A DNA stretch of 64,000 bases from Mycobacterium sp. AT1. GTDB taxonomy: Bacteria > Actinomycetota > Actinomycetes > Mycobacteriales > Mycobacteriaceae. Location: assembly GCF_002043095.1 (NCBI RefSeq), contig NZ_MVOC01000057.1:62001-126000 (forward strand), in the 5' to 3' direction. The position numbers and the translations under genes are program-made. Below, in pieces: positions 8,768-17,141 of the stretch. Position 1 is the first letter of the stretch. Each line of letters starts with the position of its first letter. The notes beneath the pieces were generated by a model, which had not been told where the DNA came from, did no database searches, and saw nothing but the letters and a program-made list of their open reading frames with translations.

Positions 8768-9525
8768 GCACCCGGGTGGTCAAGGGCGCGCTGTGGGTGG
8801 CGTTCGGGTTGTTCTTCCTGTTCCCGCTGTACGCGATGGCTGACTTCTCCACGCGCAACCTGCTCCAGGGCGGGCGCACGATGACGGCCTGGGCCAACCT
8901 CGTCACCGACGACGCGCTCTACCAGTCGATCGTCACGTCGCTGTTGCTCGCGGTGCTGACCGTGGTGGTGATGCTGATTCTGTTGGTGCCCACCATGATC
9001 TGGGTGCGGCTGCGGACACCGTGGGCCAAGGGCATCGTCGAATTCCTGTGTCTGCTGCCGCTGACCATTCCCGCGCTGGTGGTCGTCGTCGGATTGAAGA
9101 ACGTCTACCTGTGGGTGACGTATTTCTTCGGAGAGTCCGCGCTGACCCTGACCTTCGTCTACGTCGTCGTCGTGCTGCCGTTCTCCTACCGGTCGATCGA
9201 CGCGGCGCTGTCGGCGATCGACCTCGGCACGCTGTCGGAGGCCGCGCGGTCACTCGGGGCGGGGTGGACGACGACCATCGCTCGCGTCGTCGTCCCCAAC
9301 ATCTGGTCGGGTGTGCTGTCGGCGGCGTTCATCTCGGTGGCGGTCGTCCTCGGCGAGTACACCATCGCGTCGCTGTCCGGCTATCAGACCCTGCCCATCC
9401 AGATCGTCGCGCTAGGCAAGACCGACGGCCCCACCTCGGTGGCGGCGTCGTTGGCCACGTTGCTGTTCGGTTTCGTTCTGCTTCTTGCACTTTCACTGGT
9501 CACCCGACGGAGGCGTCACGCATGA
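8764..9525 (+). CDS. ABC importer permease 2
   Basis: This is a 253-residue partner permease with six helices. Its EAA loop reads TLSEAARSLGAGWTTTIARVVVPNIW, and it has the PotC-like end LGEYTIASLSGYQTLPIQI. Start ATG 8764 lies inside the TGA of permease 1, and its own TGA overlaps the ATPase start at 9522. The tight coupling indicates 1:1:n stoichiometry from one transcript. Confidence 0.9.
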   Translation: MSTRVVKGALWVAFGLFFLFPLYAMADFSTRNLLQGGRTMTAWANLVTDDALYQSIVTSLLLAVLTVVVMLILLVPTMIWVRLRTPWAKGIVEFLCLLPLTIPALVVVVGLKNVYLWVTYFFGESALTLTFVYVVVVLPFSYRSIDAALSAIDLGTLSEAARSLGAGWTTTIARVVVPNIWSGVLSAAFISVAVVLGEYTIASLSGYQTLPIQIVALGKTDGPTSVAASLATLLFGFVLLLALSLVTRRRRHA

Positions 9526-10580
9526 GCACCACTGGCGGCGGGGTGGCGGTCGAGCTGACCGACCTCACCCGAACCTACGGCAGCGTGAAGGCGCTCGACG
9601 GGCTGAACCTGAAGATGGAGCCCGGCGAGTTCATCGCGCTGCTCGGTCCGTCCGGGTGCGGCAAGACCACCGCGCTGCGCATCCTCGCCGGCCTCGACAA
9701 GGCCACCTCCGGCACGGTGACCGTCGACGGCCGGGACCTGACCTCGGTGCAGGCCAGCAAGCGTGACATGGGAATGGTGTTCCAGGCCTACAGCCTGTTC
9801 CCGCATCTCACCGCGTCGGAGAACGTCCAGTTCGGGCTCAAGATGCGGGGCAGCGCGAAGGGCGAAAGGGCAACGCGCGCAGCCGAGATGCTCGACCTGG
9901 TTGGGTTGTCGGAGCACGCACACAAGTACGCATCGGAGATGTCGGGCGGTCAGCAGCAGCGCGTCGCGTTGGCGCGCGCGCTGGCGATCCGCCCGCGGGT
10001 TCTGCTGCTCGACGAGCCGCTGTCGGCACTCGACGCGAAGGTGCGCACCCAGCTCCGCGACGAGATCCGTCGAGTGCAGCTCGAGGTCGGGACGACGACG
10101 CTGTTCGTCACCCACGACCAGGAGGAAGCGCTTGCCGTCGCCGACCGGGTCGGCGTGATGAGCAAGGGCCGCCTCGAGCAGCTCGCCCCGCCTGCCGAGG
10201 TGTACGCCAACCCCGCCACCCCCTTCGTCGCGGAGTTCGTCGGCCTGAACAACCAAGTGCCTGCCACGGTTTCGGGCGGGCGAGCCTCGGTGTTCGGCTC
10301 CGAGTTGCCGACGCTGGCCGGGTCGATCACCTCGGGTTCCGGTACCGCGATGGTGCGACCTGAGTCCGTCACCGTCACCGCCGACGAGTCGGGTGCGGCG
10401 ACGGTCCGGTCGGTGGCCTTCCTAGGACCGATCTCGCGGGTATACGTCGAACTGTCCGACGGCGCCGTCGTGCATGCGCAGCTGAGCAGCTCACAGGCCA
10501 GGGAGTTCAGCACTGGGCAACGTGTCGCGGTGGGGGTTCAGCCCACCGACGTGCTGGTCGTACCCGTTCGCGCTGAGTAG
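9522..10580 (+). CDS. ABC importer ATPase with TOBE domain
   Basis: This 352-residue ATPase shows Walker A GPSGCGKTT, Q-loop VFQAYSLFPH, signature MSGGQQQR, Walker B VLLLDEPLSALDA and switch His in VTHDQEEAL. A C-terminal TOBE-like domain follows from about residue 280 (MVRPESVTVT). This is the PotA/FbpC/PhnT layout. The last 43 nt overlap the 3' end of the convergent decarboxylase-like gene, so both transcripts read through each other's ends. Confidence 0.92.
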   Translation: MSTTGGGVAVELTDLTRTYGSVKALDGLNLKMEPGEFIALLGPSGCGKTTALRILAGLDKATSGTVTVDGRDLTSVQASKRDMGMVFQAYSLFPHLTASENVQFGLKMRGSAKGERATRAAEMLDLVGLSEHAHKYASEMSGGQQQRVALARALAIRPRVLLLDEPLSALDAKVRTQLRDEIRRVQLEVGTTTLFVTHDQEEALAVADRVGVMSKGRLEQLAPPAEVYANPATPFVAEFVGLNNQVPATVSGGRASVFGSELPTLAGSITSGSGTAMVRPESVTVTADESGAATVRSVAFLGPISRVYVELSDGAVVHAQLSSSQAREFSTGQRVAVGVQPTDVLVVPVRAE

Positions 10581-11716
10581 CCGAGGTCGCGCGCGAGCAT
10601 CTCCTCGACCAGCACCCGACGGGTCAGGGCGGTGGGAGTGCCCCCGCGTACGGCCACGACCGGCGATCCGTCGGGGGCGCACGAGCGCGCGACGGCGAGC
10701 ACGTCGCCGGGGTGAATGTCGGAGGGCAGCAGGACGTCTCGCGCGATCTCCGTCTCGCCCGCGGTCACGGTGACTCGCTCCGCGGTGGACAGTGGATGCC
10801 GATTCGCCAGCGCCACGGCACCGTCGGCCGGGTGGGAGACCCCTGCGTCGACGACGACGATCCGAGGTGAGCCGGCCGGCGAGATCACCGACGCGACCCG
10901 GCACGCCGTGACGCCGGCGAACGTCACTGCCGAGCAACCGGTTTCGAGAACGACCCGTGGCCGCGCCAGTCGGGTGGCCGCGCACGCCGCGTCAAGGGCG
11001 TCGTCGACGAACGCGGTGACGGGATCGGAGTCGAACGTCAGATGCACCTCGGTGAGGAACTTCCCGTGGTCGCGCCGCGTCGCCCGCATCGCCGAGAACA
11101 GCCGCCGGACCGACCGTTCGACGTCGTCGTCGGGCCGGCAGTGGAACCCCACGAGCTCCAGACCGGGCTCGCGGACCACCCGGTCGACGACGGCCGGATC
11201 CGGTGCGCCGTCGGGTGCGCCCACCAGGATGCGCTGCCGGCCGGACGTCCTGCCGCAGAGGTAGGCGACGTCCATGGTCGACTCGACGACGAGGCGCCCC
11301 GGTGCGACGGACGCAGCGAGCACGAGGTCGTCGTGGGACAGGCCGCGGGCGTGGACGACCATCCGGGCTGGGTCGACGCCGGCAGCGCGCGCCGCGGCGA
11401 GGTCGGTGCCGGACCGGATGGCCAGGCCAATGCCCTCGTCGTCGACCCAGCGCATGACGGTGGTCGGCAACGTCTTGGCGGCCAGGACGGGCACCAGGTC
11501 GCCGGTCGCGTGCTGAGAGTGTAGTCTCTCCCGCACCTCGACTTCGTCGAGAAGGTATGTCGGAGTGCCGAATTCGGCTGCCACGTCGGTGATCGGCACG
11601 CCGCCGAGGCGCAGCCTGCCGAGCTCGTCGACGATGGTGCTGTGCGGCCAAAGGTCGGCGGAGATGCGCTGGGCGGCGGCGCGGCGCAGCGAGGGCAGAT
11701 GATCGAGCAGGGTCAC
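10538..11716 (-). CDS. Fold-III PLP decarboxylase homologue (LysA-like), active site degenerate
   Basis: The 392-residue product has the N-terminal signature of diaminopimelate decarboxylase (LGGVPITDVAAEFGTPTYLLDE) and the PLP lysine (VLAAKTLP, Lys81). Other hallmarks are altered. The HIGS motif is replaced by GFHCRPDDD. The CESGD catalytic-cysteine loop reads LLPSDIHPGD. The conserved Gly-Ala-Tyr/Ser-Met stretch is VRGGTPTAL. The glycine-rich phosphate loop appears as LETGCSAVTFAG. So it probably binds PLP but may not decarboxylate DAP, or it may use another substrate. It is shorter than LysA (about 445 residues). The true lysA is expected elsewhere. Confidence 0.7.
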   Translation of the reverse strand: MTLLDHLPSLRRAAAQRISADLWPHSTIVDELGRLRLGGVPITDVAAEFGTPTYLLDEVEVRERLHSQHATGDLVPVLAAKTLPTTVMRWVDDEGIGLAIRSGTDLAAARAAGVDPARMVVHARGLSHDDLVLAASVAPGRLVVESTMDVAYLCGRTSGRQRILVGAPDGAPDPAVVDRVVREPGLELVGFHCRPDDDVERSVRRLFSAMRATRRDHGKFLTEVHLTFDSDPVTAFVDDALDAACAATRLARPRVVLETGCSAVTFAGVTACRVASVISPAGSPRIVVVDAGVSHPADGAVALANRHPLSTAERVTVTAGETEIARDVLLPSDIHPGDVLAVARSCAPDGSPVVAVRGGTPTALTRRVLVEEMLARDLGYSARTGTTSTSVG

Positions 11717-11799
11717 CGTTTCACGATGCGCGTGCCGACCTGGCCTCGGCGAGGATCTTTACGGCTTCTCGACGCCGACTGCACGCATCTTTGCGGGGG

Positions 11800-12369
11800 C
11801 TAGACGTCCTTGACCGGCTCGATGCCCAAATCGCGGTAGGTGACCAGCGCCGCGAACGGCACGTTGCGACGGGCGAATCGGCCGGCGGCCACGTCGCCAC
11901 GGTCGACCATCGGGATGACACCGGTCACGACGGCGCCCGCCGCGACGACGCGTTCGAGGGCGATCTCGGTGGAGCCGCCGGTGCTGATGACGTCGTCGAC
12001 CAGCAGGACGCGCATGCCTGGCTCGATACGGGTGCCCTCGATCCACTGTTCGCGACCGCGCTGCTTCTGCTCCTTGCGGACCGAGAACCAGGCCTTGCCG
12101 GTCACCATGGCGATGCCGTGCGACAGAGGGTCGGCGCCCATGGTGAGTCCGCCGACGGCGTCGAACTCGATGCCGGTCTGGACGGCGAGGTCGGCGACCG
12201 CGCGGCTGACGGTGGTGAGTCGCTCCCCGGTGTTGATCGCGTTCTTGCCGTCGATGTAGTCGTGGCTCAGCTGGCCACTGGCCAGCTTGAACGGCTCCTC
12301 GCGGCGTTCGTAGCCACGGGTGCGAATCAGGTCGAAGGCGGCTTGCCAGGTCTCGGGGCGCTCGGACAC
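11800..12369 (-). CDS. pyrE: Orotate-phosphoribosyltransferase-like PRTase
   Basis: This 189-residue type I phosphoribosyltransferase shows a clear PRPP loop RVLLVDDVISTGGSTEIAL (about residues 121-139), an FKLASGQLSHDYIDGKNAI substrate region and GGLTMGADPLSHGIA, as in OPRTases. I chose GTG 12369 (SERPETWQ); an in-frame GTG 12387 would add six residues. Mycobacteria carry another pyrE (Rv0382c type) that differs from this protein, so this could be a second OPRTase or a paralogue for another base. It lies 82 nt downstream of the decarboxylase-like gene on the same strand. Confidence 0.75.
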   Translation of the reverse strand: MSERPETWQAAFDLIRTRGYERREEPFKLASGQLSHDYIDGKNAINTGERLTTVSRAVADLAVQTGIEFDAVGGLTMGADPLSHGIAMVTGKAWFSVRKEQKQRGREQWIEGTRIEPGMRVLLVDDVISTGGSTEIALERVVAAGAVVTGVIPMVDRGDVAAGRFARRNVPFAALVTYRDLGIEPVKDV

Positions 12370-12415
12370 GCATAGATCGTATGGCACGGCTCGGATGGCC
12401 CGGCTCGCGTGACGA

Positions 12416-13228
12416 TCAGCCTTCGCGCGCCCGCCGCGTCAGTTCCACCGTGGCGGCCCGCAATTGGTCGGGCGAGTCGAGGCGTTCGGCGAAGCCGACG
12501 CGCGGGTAGGCCACGCCCCGGTCGGTGACCACCTTGAGGTCGAGGCCGTACCGGTCCACGCCAGTGCAGGTGGCCGCCGTGGTGTCCGGGTAGCCCCCGA
12601 GCGTCCTGGCCATCGCGGCCAGGGCGTCGGCGTGGTCGGCGTTGAGGTGCTCGATGGCTCCCGCGGCGATCGGCTGAACCGGGTCGGGTTGCGCCGTCGC
12701 GTAGTCGGGCCCGGCAGCGGAGTCCATCCGCCCGTAGCCGCCCACCCAGCGGACCCGGTCGACCCGCAGCACCCACAGGGTGAAGTCGCTGTAGTCGACG
12801 TAGTACTTCGCTGCCGGAACGGCGTCGAGGTGGGCTTGACGGGCCGCTGCCAGCTCGTCGCCGGCCGGGCGTTCGACCACACCGGCCAGGGTGATGCGGG
12901 AGTTGGCGAGCGGATCGGTGTCGGTGGCCGCGGCGACGATCGCGATGCTCGCCCGAGGGTCGCCGGACAGGTTGCGGCCGTGCTCGGCGAGGTTGGAGAC
13001 GCACAGCACCGGCGCGCCGCCCAGCAGTCCGTAGGTGACGAACGACGCCCACGGATCGCCGGTGGCCGTCAGCGAGGCCAGCGTGCCGGTGTTGGTCGAC
13101 GCCGCGATGGTGCGGGCCTCCTCGGCAGCCGACGGTCGCGTCGTGTTGACGGCCGCGGTCAGCGGGGGCGGAATCGACGGCGCGTCGCCGGGGTCGCCAT
13201 GGTCGCGCAATGTCTCACCGGATGCCAC
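12416..13228 (-). CDS. HugZ/DUF2470 pyridoxamine-oxidase-like protein
   Basis: The 270-residue protein combines a PPOX split barrel (SLTATGDPWASFVTYGLL, NLAEHGRNLSGDPRASIAIV, about residues 50-105) with a C-terminal DUF2470 domain (AIEHLNADHADALAAMARTLGGYPDTTAATCTGVDRYGLDL, about residues 185-225). HugZ relatives bind haem or flavin and some degrade haem. The His residues of the NADH-like LNADH segment are kept. Start is GTG 13228. A cis partner is not evident. Confidence 0.82.
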   Translation of the reverse strand: MASGETLRDHGDPGDAPSIPPPLTAAVNTTRPSAAEEARTIAASTNTGTLASLTATGDPWASFVTYGLLGGAPVLCVSNLAEHGRNLSGDPRASIAIVAAATDTDPLANSRITLAGVVERPAGDELAAARQAHLDAVPAAKYYVDYSDFTLWVLRVDRVRWVGGYGRMDSAAGPDYATAQPDPVQPIAAGAIEHLNADHADALAAMARTLGGYPDTTAATCTGVDRYGLDLKVVTDRGVAYPRVGFAERLDSPDQLRAATVELTRRAREG

Positions 13229-13398
13229 GTCCGCACCCTACCGCCGCCCGGTGGCGGGTTTGCCTCGCTGGCGCTGGGGCCGGTTCGCTGGGGGTCGCCA
13301 GCCACCCAAAGGTCGATGTCGCGGCCGGGTGATGTGAGAGAATCGACCAACTGTGTTTCACCAGCTCAGACAATGGATGTAGCTGAAACGAGAGGGTT

Positions 13399-14553
13399 GT
13401 GCCGAACGCTGTGCTCCGTGTGTTGCTCGCCGGCGCTGCGCTGATAGCAGCGTTGCTGATGAGCGGCTTCGGGACGGGTGTGGCGGCAGCCGATCCAGAG
13501 GATCCGACCAACCCGACGGATCCTGGCACCGGTGGTGGTGACCCGCCTACCTCCAGCGAACCCGAGCCGACGACGGGGCTGCCGCCGACCGTCCCGCAGC
13601 CCAGCATCTTCGACATCCCGCAGACGATCGCCACCCAGCTGCGCGACATGTTCGGCAAACCCCTCAGCATCTTCGGAAACGGGCGCGTCCCTGGCACTCC
13701 GACCACACCCGACGTCCAGTCCGACGGTTCGTCGACCGGCCGCAAGCGCGACCGGCCCATCACCGGGAAGATCGAGCCGAAGCCGGACCTCGCCCCACCC
13801 CCGGGCGTCGCGCCCGCGCCGACCCGCCGCGGCGTCAGCACCTTCGAGGTCGCGCTGCCCTTCACTCCGAAGATCACCGTTCCGGTTCCCTCGGTCCCCG
13901 TGCCCGGTTACGAGAACATGCGATGGTCGCTCAACCTGACCGATCCCTATGCGGCCTACACGTCGGTCGGGGAGACCTTGAGCACTGTGAACTCGCTGCT
14001 GATGGACGCCTACGCGCCGTACGACCCGTTCCGGCCGCCTGCGCCCAAACCGCAGCCGACGTTCCGGACCATGCAGGAGGAGCCCTCCGTCGTCGAGGCC
14101 GAGGGCACCGGTGGCATCGTCCCGATGTCGAACGGCTCCTCGGGTCTCCCCGTGCTGCAGGCGCCAGTGGTGGTCCCGCCGATCCGCATCGCGCCGCCGC
14201 CGCGTCCCATCACCGGTTCGGCGCCCGCGGGGGTGAAGGTCCTCGCGGCGGGTTCGGCGGGCGTCCGGGCCCCCGAGCTCAAGGGATCGGTGGCCCAGAC
14301 CGGTTCGATGCCGACGGAGCAGCTGCCGCCGGCCGGATCGGCGTCGGCCTCCGCGTCCGGCATGGGGGCCCCGGCCCCGCGGCAGGGATACCCCCGTTAC
14401 CTGCGTACGGCGCGCGCGAACGAGCTGGCAATGGTCGCGGTGCCGGGGCTGGCCGCACTGATCGCCGTCACGTTCGGCGGCGGCGTCATCGGATACCGGC
14501 AGGCCAACTCGGGGCGCTACCTCCGGACCGACGCTGCGCGATTCCTGCAGTGA
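13399..14553 (+). CDS. Secreted proline-rich protein with C-terminal membrane segment
   Basis: I do not recognise a named family. The 384-residue product has a signal peptide (residues 1-31, cleavage near GVAAA-DP), a long low-complexity Pro/Thr/Gly region, a conserved-looking middle (YENMRWSLNLTDPYAAYTSVGETLSTVNSLLMDAY), more Pro/Ala sequence, and a hydrophobic C-terminal helix (AMVAVPGLAALIAVTFGGGVIGY) followed by a short basic tail. It probably spans the periplasm. It precedes maltokinase by 60 nt on the same strand, where mycobacteria more often have treS. Start is GTG 13399 with GAGAGG upstream. Confidence 0.7.
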   Translation: MPNAVLRVLLAGAALIAALLMSGFGTGVAAADPEDPTNPTDPGTGGGDPPTSSEPEPTTGLPPTVPQPSIFDIPQTIATQLRDMFGKPLSIFGNGRVPGTPTTPDVQSDGSSTGRKRDRPITGKIEPKPDLAPPPGVAPAPTRRGVSTFEVALPFTPKITVPVPSVPVPGYENMRWSLNLTDPYAAYTSVGETLSTVNSLLMDAYAPYDPFRPPAPKPQPTFRTMQEEPSVVEAEGTGGIVPMSNGSSGLPVLQAPVVVPPIRIAPPPRPITGSAPAGVKVLAAGSAGVRAPELKGSVAQTGSMPTEQLPPAGSASASASGMGAPAPRQGYPRYLRTARANELAMVAVPGLAALIAVTFGGGVIGYRQANSGRYLRTDAARFLQ

Positions 14554-14613
14554 GCTCGACAAGGTCCCGTCCGCTGGTTCAAAGTGGCTGGCCGTGGGTA
14601 GCTTTGAAGACTG

Positions 14614-15903
14614 ATGACTGAGGCGATGAACCTTCCGTTCGACCAATGGCTCCCGACGCAGCGGTGGTACGCGGGTCGGGGCCGCGAACTCTCCACGGTG
14701 CGGGCGGGTGAGGTGGTCCCGCTGCGGGGCGATCTCGACTTGGTGCTGCTCGACGTCGAGTTCACCGACGGCACGTCGCACCGTTACCAGCAGCTGGTCC
14801 GCTGGGACGGTGAACCGGGCACCGCGACGATCGGCTCGTCGGGCGTGCACACCGGCTACGACGCCCTCTACGACCCGGCCGCGGCCAAGTTTCTGCTGTC
14901 GCTGATCGACGAGTCCGCCAGCGTGGGTCCGCTTCGCTTCGTCAAGGAACCGGGCGCGGAGCTTCCGTTGCACCTCGACGGTCGGGTCATCGGCGCCGAG
15001 CAAAGCAACACCAGCGTGGTGTTCGGCGACGCCGCCATGTTCAAGGTGTTCCGCCGGGTCACCCCCGGCGTCAACCCCGACATCGAGCTGAACCGCGAGC
15101 TGGCCCGCGCGGGCAATCCGCACGTTGCCCGGCTGCTCGGCTCGTTCGAGACGACCTTCGGCGGGGAGTCGTACTCGCTTGGCATGGTGACCGAGTTCGC
15201 CGCCAACTCCTCCGAGGGCTGGGACATGGCCACCGCGAGCACGCGAGACCTGGCTGGCACCGGTGCGGACTTCGCCGGGGAGTCCTACCGCCTTGGTGAG
15301 GCCGTCGCCTCCGTGCACCAGACGTTGGCCGCGGCGCTGGGGACCGAGCAGCAGCCGTTTCCGGTCGAGGCGCTTCTCGAGCGCTTGAACGCTGTGGCCT
15401 CGATGGTGCCCGCCGTCGAGCAGTACCGGGAGGCGATCGAGGAACGCTATCGGAAGCTGGCTGGCGAGTCGCAGACCGTGCAGCGCGTGCACGGCGACCT
15501 GCACCTTGGCCAGGTTCTGCGTACGCCGCAGCGGTGGTTGGTCATCGACTTCGAAGGCGAGCCGGGGCAACCGCTCGAGGAACGCCGCAGGCCGGACTCG
15601 GCGCTGAGAGACGTCGCGGGCGTGCTGCGGTCCTACGAGTACGCGGCCTACCAACGGTTGGTCGACGGCTCCGAGCGCGACGACGAGTTGGCCGCGCTGG
15701 CCAGTGCGTGGGCCGACCGCAACTGCGCGTCCTTCTGCGACGGGTACGCCGCGGCGGCCGGTCACGACCCGAGGGACTCTGGCGGGACGCTTGCCGCCTA
15801 CGAACTCGACAAGGCGGTCTACGAGGCCGGTTACGAAGCCAGGTACCGCCCGACCTGGTTGCCCATCCCGATGGCGTCGATCGCCCGGCTGGTGGGCGGC
15901 TAG
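14614..15903 (+). CDS. mak: Maltokinase
   Basis: This 429-residue sugar kinase phosphorylates maltose to maltose 1-phosphate, the donor that GlgE polymerises into alpha-glucan. It opens with the N-cap motif LPFDQWLPTQRWYAGRGREL and carries the kinase loop VHGDLHLGQVL and the metal and substrate motif VIDFEGEPGQPLEER typical of Mak/Pep2 (Rv0127 in M. tuberculosis). Actinobacterial glucosamine kinases share the fold and are the main alternative. treS is not within the window. The stop codon shares a CTAG with the convergent glycoside hydrolase. Confidence 0.88.
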   Translation: MTEAMNLPFDQWLPTQRWYAGRGRELSTVRAGEVVPLRGDLDLVLLDVEFTDGTSHRYQQLVRWDGEPGTATIGSSGVHTGYDALYDPAAAKFLLSLIDESASVGPLRFVKEPGAELPLHLDGRVIGAEQSNTSVVFGDAAMFKVFRRVTPGVNPDIELNRELARAGNPHVARLLGSFETTFGGESYSLGMVTEFAANSSEGWDMATASTRDLAGTGADFAGESYRLGEAVASVHQTLAAALGTEQQPFPVEALLERLNAVASMVPAVEQYREAIEERYRKLAGESQTVQRVHGDLHLGQVLRTPQRWLVIDFEGEPGQPLEERRRPDSALRDVAGVLRSYEYAAYQRLVDGSERDDELAALASAWADRNCASFCDGYAAAAGHDPRDSGGTLAAYELDKAVYEAGYEARYRPTWLPIPMASIARLVGG

Positions 15904-16988
15904 GCGAGCGCCGCGACGGCCGCCTGCGCGGGCTTCGGCGTCCAATCCGAGCGGTACAGCCCGAACGTGTCGTCGGGGTTGCCGCTGCCGGTGTTGCGGT
16001 CACGGGTGGTGTAGACGTAGGCCGGTCCGGCGTACGGGAGCGTGCGCCACTTGGTGAGGAAGTCCGTCAGGTACGCGGCCTGGGTGGCCTCGTCGACGCT
16101 CGAGGTCGGCTCGCCGTACTCGGTGGCCCAGATCTTCTTGCCGCCGTCGCCGTTGGCCGCCATGCGGTCGTGGATCGCCCCCAGCTGCAGGAGCGGGGAG
16201 TTGGGCAGGTTGCCACCGGCGGAGAACATCGTCGTGTACTGGTACGGGTGGTAGGACAGCGCGTCGAAGGAGCCCCTCGCTCCTGCGGCGTACATCTGCT
16301 CGACGAACGTCACGGGGTCCATCGTCAGCGCGAAGAACGCGACCACGGCGCCGACGACGCCACCGACGACGAGCGCCGACGGGTCGGCGCCCTTGATCTT
16401 GGGGTAGGCCGCCTTGAGGAGTCCGGCGTACACGGCTGGCTCGGGTCCCTGCGGGCCGGACGTCCACGACGTCACGGCGTTTGGCTCGTTCCAGATCTCG
16501 TAGGCCGCGACCCGGCCGCGGAAGTGGCTGGCCGTCGCCGCGGCGAAGTCGCCGTATGCGCCAGCCGAGGCCGGGGGGCTGGAGATGGCGGGCAGCCCCG
16601 GTGCGACGGCCCACCCGGGCGACGACACCAGCGTGCCGAGCACCGACATGCCGCGGGCGTTGGCGGCGTTGACGATCAGGTCGGTCTGGCCGAAGTCGAA
16701 CTGACCGGGGTTGGGCTCCATGCCGGCCCACGGCATCATCACGCGGACGTTGCGGATGCCGGTGGCAGTCATCAGGTCGAAGGTGCGGTTCACGTCGTCG
16801 GGTGACATGCCGTAGATGTCGGAGTCGGAGATGCCGACGGTGCTGGCCGAGGTGTTGATCGACGCCGTCTCGACGAACGGAATGGTGCGTGACGTGGGTT
16901 GCCACCCGAGTGCGGCGGTCGCCGACACGGCAGTGACGGTCGCCACCGCGGCGATCGTCTTGAAGATGTTGCGCACGCTATCCCCCAT
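15900..16988 (-). CDS. Secreted clan-A glycoside hydrolase (GH5/GH39-like)
   Basis: The 362-residue protein has a signal sequence (residues 1-28) and a TIM-barrel glycosidase with acid/base Glu168 in YEIWNEPN and likely nucleophile Glu290 in IWATEYGEP. The spacing of about 120 residues is normal for clan A. It is likely a cell-wall or extracellular beta-glycosidase. An in-frame GTG at 16976 lies 5 nt after a GGGGGA tract and may be the true start (RNIFKTIAAV). The stop codon is the complement of maltokinase's TAG. Confidence 0.82.
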   Translation of the reverse strand: MGDSVRNIFKTIAAVATVTAVSATAALGWQPTSRTIPFVETASINTSASTVGISDSDIYGMSPDDVNRTFDLMTATGIRNVRVMMPWAGMEPNPGQFDFGQTDLIVNAANARGMSVLGTLVSSPGWAVAPGLPAISSPPASAGAYGDFAAATASHFRGRVAAYEIWNEPNAVTSWTSGPQGPEPAVYAGLLKAAYPKIKGADPSALVVGGVVGAVVAFFALTMDPVTFVEQMYAAGARGSFDALSYHPYQYTTMFSAGGNLPNSPLLQLGAIHDRMAANGDGGKKIWATEYGEPTSSVDEATQAAYLTDFLTKWRTLPYAGPAYVYTTRDRNTGSGNPDDTFGLYRSDWTPKPAQAAVAALA

Positions 16989-17141
16989 CTTGGGCCGAGC
17001 CTCGGCACCACGAACCTAACAAAGAGCTCTGTACTAGGGGTTTCGTCGTCGGCCCGGTGGAGCGTTACCCGACGAGGTTCCGCAGCGGTCTCACCGCTCC
17101 TTCACAGGTTGACCGAATGTCGGGATGCCTCACTGTCAGGT

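Noticed and set aside
13366..15945. 859-codon antisense frame over the Pro-rich protein and maltokinase
   Set aside because: It is antisense to two genes with clear domains, reads as low-complexity Arg/Gly-rich sequence and has no recognisable motif; a GC-rich shadow.
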